From: Microbacterium sp.
GTDB lineage: Bacteria > Actinomycetota > Actinomycetes > Actinomycetales > Microbacteriaceae
Length of the DNA: 6,609 nucleotides
Assembly (NCBI GenBank): GCA_003524435.1
Contig: DQHP01000090.1
Span: 223 to 6,831, forward strand
Reading direction: 5' to 3'
The position numbers and the translations under genes were made by a program. The notes under the pieces were generated by a model. The model saw only the letters and a program-made list of their open reading frames with translations, was not told the DNA's origin and did no database searches. Of the stretch, positions 5,351 through 6,609 are shown one piece after another. Within the stretch, counting starts at the first letter, position 1. Each line of letters opens with the position of its first letter.

Positions 5351-5932
5351 ATGGCTCTTGACGACATCCTCAAGCAGGTTCCCATCGCCGATGTCGCGGC
5401 AAAACTCGGCGTCTCCGAAGACGAGGCGAAGGCTGCTGTCGAGCAGGGCGGCGCCGTTCTGCTGGGCGGACTGGCGAAGAACGCGGAGACCGAAGAAGGC
5501 TCAGCGGCAATCCAGAATGCTCTGGAGCGGCACCGTGGCAAGGCTGGTGTTTCCAAGGTCGACGACATCGATCAGGCCGACGGCGGCAAGATCGTCAAGC
5601 ACGTTCTCGGCAGTAAAGAGAAGGAAGTCACCGAGCAGCTCTCCAAGTCTGACAAGACCGCTGGCATCGACTTCGGCAAGCTTCTGCCTATTCTGGCTCC
5701 CATCGTGATGGGGCTGATCGCTAATGCCACCAAGGGCAAGTCCGAGGGTGCCGCTGAAGGTTCCGGCGGCGGACTCGGCGACGTTATCGGCGGCCTGCTC
5801 GGCGGTGGAAACAGCTCAGGTGGCGGTATCGGTGACGTCATCGGCGGCCTGCTCGGCGGTGGGTCGGGCGGATCCGGTGGCGGACTCGACATCGGCGGCA
5901 TCATCGGCAACATCTTCGGCGGCAAGAAGTAG
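5351..5932 (+). CDS. DUF937 family protein with Gly-rich repeat tail
   Basis: This 193-residue protein has no known function. Residues 1-127 or so look like DUF937: MALDDILKQVPIADVAAKLG, an acidic helical segment (SEDEAKAAVEQGG, 22-34), the hydrophobic VLLGGLAKNAE (36-46), GGKIVKHVLGSKE (78-90), and FGKLLPILAPIVMGLIANAT (108-127). The last is hydrophobic but broken by prolines and glycines. No signal peptide or lipobox is visible. The tail is Gly-rich, with a 15-residue unit GGG(L/I)GDVIGGLLGGG at 139-153 and 157-171 and a degenerate third copy, GGGLDIGGIIGNIFGG (176-191), before a terminal KK. It is the only plus-strand gene here. It diverges from hpt (85-base gap) and converges on tilS with only 4 bases between the stops. 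Start choice rests on the GGAAGGAAGG ribosome site and the family-like N-terminus. It is probably monocistronic. Confidence 0.88.
   Translation: MALDDILKQVPIADVAAKLGVSEDEAKAAVEQGGAVLLGGLAKNAETEEGSAAIQNALERHRGKAGVSKVDDIDQADGGKIVKHVLGSKEKEVTEQLSKSDKTAGIDFGKLLPILAPIVMGLIANATKGKSEGAAEGSGGGLGDVIGGLLGGGNSSGGGIGDVIGGLLGGGSGGSGGGLDIGGIIGNIFGGKK
5765..5923 (+). repeat. Coding repeat of the DUF937 Gly-rich tail (54-base period)
   Basis: Two copies of a 15-codon unit start 54 bases apart (5765 and 5819), and a shorter, diverged third copy covers about 5876-5923. The 3' part of the first two units is identical over more than 20 bases, while the 5' part differs mostly at third codon positions (ggcggcggactc against ggtggcggtatc). 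The protein pattern is better kept than the DNA, which suggests the repeated peptide matters. Confidence 0.75.
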
Positions 5933-5936
5933 TGAT

Positions 5937-6609
5937 CTAACGCGCCCGAAACACGACCTGCCCGCCCTCGCGTACCGCTGAGCACCCGGGCAGGTCGATC
6001 GGCCCTTGGCCTGACCAGTCGGTGACAAGCCGGGCCACCTCCACCGTCTGCGTGCGGGTGAGGCTCGCGCCGAACTCGCTGTGCACGACGAGACGGATGA
6101 TTCGGTTGCGTAGCGCTGCCGGATTCGCAGCGAGTGCGGCGACGCTGACAGAGATCCCGGCCTCGGCGTGCTCGACGATGTCCTCGATCGTCTCGTGAAT
6201 CATTTCGTCAAAGGCTTCGGCATCCTCGCGCAGTTGCTCGGCTGTTCTCGCCAACGCCTCGGCGATGCCAGGGCCGAGTTCGGACTCAAGAACGGGAAGC
6301 ACACGTTCACGGACACGGACACGTGCGAAACGGTCGTCCCGGTTGTGCGGGTCGTCCCAGGGCGTGAGAGCGGATGCTGTGCAAAAGGCCCTTGTGCTCT
6401 CGCGTCGGATGCCCAGCATCGGTCGCACCCAGCGGGTCTCATCGTCGTCCACGCGCATGGGGGCCATGCCCTGCAGACTCGCCGCGCCGGAGCCGCGAGA
6501 GAGCCCCAGCAGCACAGTCTCGGCCTGGTCGTCGAGAGTGTGTCCGAGCAGCACGGCGCTCACGCTCTCTTCCATCGCAACTCGGCGCAGCGCGGCGTAG
6601 CGCGCGTCG
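5937..6609 (-). CDS. tilS: tRNA(Ile)-lysidine synthase (partial, N-terminus beyond window)
   Basis: TilS attaches lysine to C34 of the tRNA-Ile with a CAU anticodon, using ATP, so that it reads AUA and is charged with isoleucine. The frame is open to the window edge and 223 residues are visible. The ATG at 6575 is internal: the eleven codons before it (DARYAALRRVA) continue the family sequence. Visible are LLGHTLDDQAETVLLGLSRG (the segment after the first part of the PP-loop domain), the arginine-rich MLGIRRESTRAF, and WDDPHNRDDRFARVRVRERV, which is strongly diagnostic of actinobacterial TilS, followed by ELGPGIAEALARTAEQL. The ATP-binding SGGxDS motif lies outside the window, so catalytic integrity cannot be checked. 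The short C-terminal region ends in GGQVVFRAR. The stop faces the DUF937 stop across 4 bases, and the tilS 3' end contains the inverted repeat at 5954-5997. Confidence 0.95.
   Translation of the reverse strand, partial: DARYAALRRVAMEESVSAVLLGHTLDDQAETVLLGLSRGSGAASLQGMAPMRVDDDETRWVRPMLGIRRESTRAFCTASALTPWDDPHNRDDRFARVRVRERVLPVLESELGPGIAEALARTAEQLREDAEAFDEMIHETIEDIVEHAEAGISVSVAALAANPAALRNRIIRLVVHSEFGASLTRTQTVEVARLVTDWSGQGPIDLPGCSAVREGGQVVFRAR
5954..5997. terminator. 11-base inverted repeat, possible terminator of the DUF937 gene
   Basis: CGACCTGCCCG (5954-5964) is the exact reverse complement of CGGGCAGGTCG (5987-5997), with a 22-base loop. It begins 21 bases past the DUF937 stop and lies within the last codons of tilS. 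No U-run follows in the plus direction, and only TGTTT follows in the minus direction, so it would be an I-type (no U tract) terminator at best. For tilS, ending at this stem would fall at or before its stop codon, so a role for the plus-strand transcript is more sensible. Confidence 0.4.

Noticed and set aside
6573..6575. ATG at 6575 as the tilS start
   Set aside because: The frame stays open to the window edge with family-like residues (ARYAAL), and starting here would remove the essential PP-loop region.
1..6609. Search for mobile elements, CRISPR, toxin-antitoxin, defence genes, tRNA, rRNA or riboswitches
   Set aside because: Nothing of the kind is visible. All sizeable frames with recognisable sequence are housekeeping genes, and the gaps are too short for such elements.

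Overview
The window is ordinary, tightly packed chromosome from a high-GC actinobacterium. The protein sequences and gene order fit the Microbacteriaceae (Microbacterium-like), but I infer this from recognition and have not run a search. Almost every base is coding. The longest stretch without a gene is the 85-base divergent gap at 5266-5350. I see no rRNA, tRNA, insertion sequence, prophage, CRISPR array or other mobile DNA, and no convincing previously undescribed system.

Layout, read in the direction of the minus strand from the right edge: the C-terminal two thirds or so of tilS (5937-6609, cut by the window edge); then a plus-strand DUF937 gene (5351-5932), convergent with tilS and divergent from hpt; then a minus-strand run of hpt (4714-5265), ftsH (2636-4651), folE (2031-2633), folP (1231-2034), folB (849-1229), folK (301-852) and a partial DUF3180 membrane protein gene (1-304). 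From ftsH to the DUF3180 gene, junctions are either 4-base ATGA overlaps or gaps of 1-2 bases, so this is very probably one polycistronic, translationally coupled unit. hpt and ftsH are separated by 62 bases.

Functionally, FolE, FolB, FolK and FolP carry GTP to dihydropteroate, the core of de novo folate synthesis; only dephosphorylation of the first product and the FolC and DHFR steps are missing. Hpt salvages purines, TilS makes lysidine in tRNA-Ile, and FtsH is the membrane AAA+ protease. The tilS-hpt-ftsH-folate-DUF3180 neighbourhood is familiar from actinobacteria. The oddity here is the DUF937 gene between tilS and hpt on the opposite strand, which forces hpt to have its own promoter.

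The signals that the genes do not explain are small: a TAAAAT -10 element placed so that the first base of hpt would be +1 (leaderless mRNA); an 11-base perfect inverted repeat just past the DUF937 stop, inside the end of tilS; an 18-base perfect palindrome inside folB; a hairpin over the ftsH stop/folE start; and a clear excess of the hexamer GGATGC/GCATCC (18 copies by hand count), mostly read as Ala-Ser (GCA TCC) or Asp-Ala codons.
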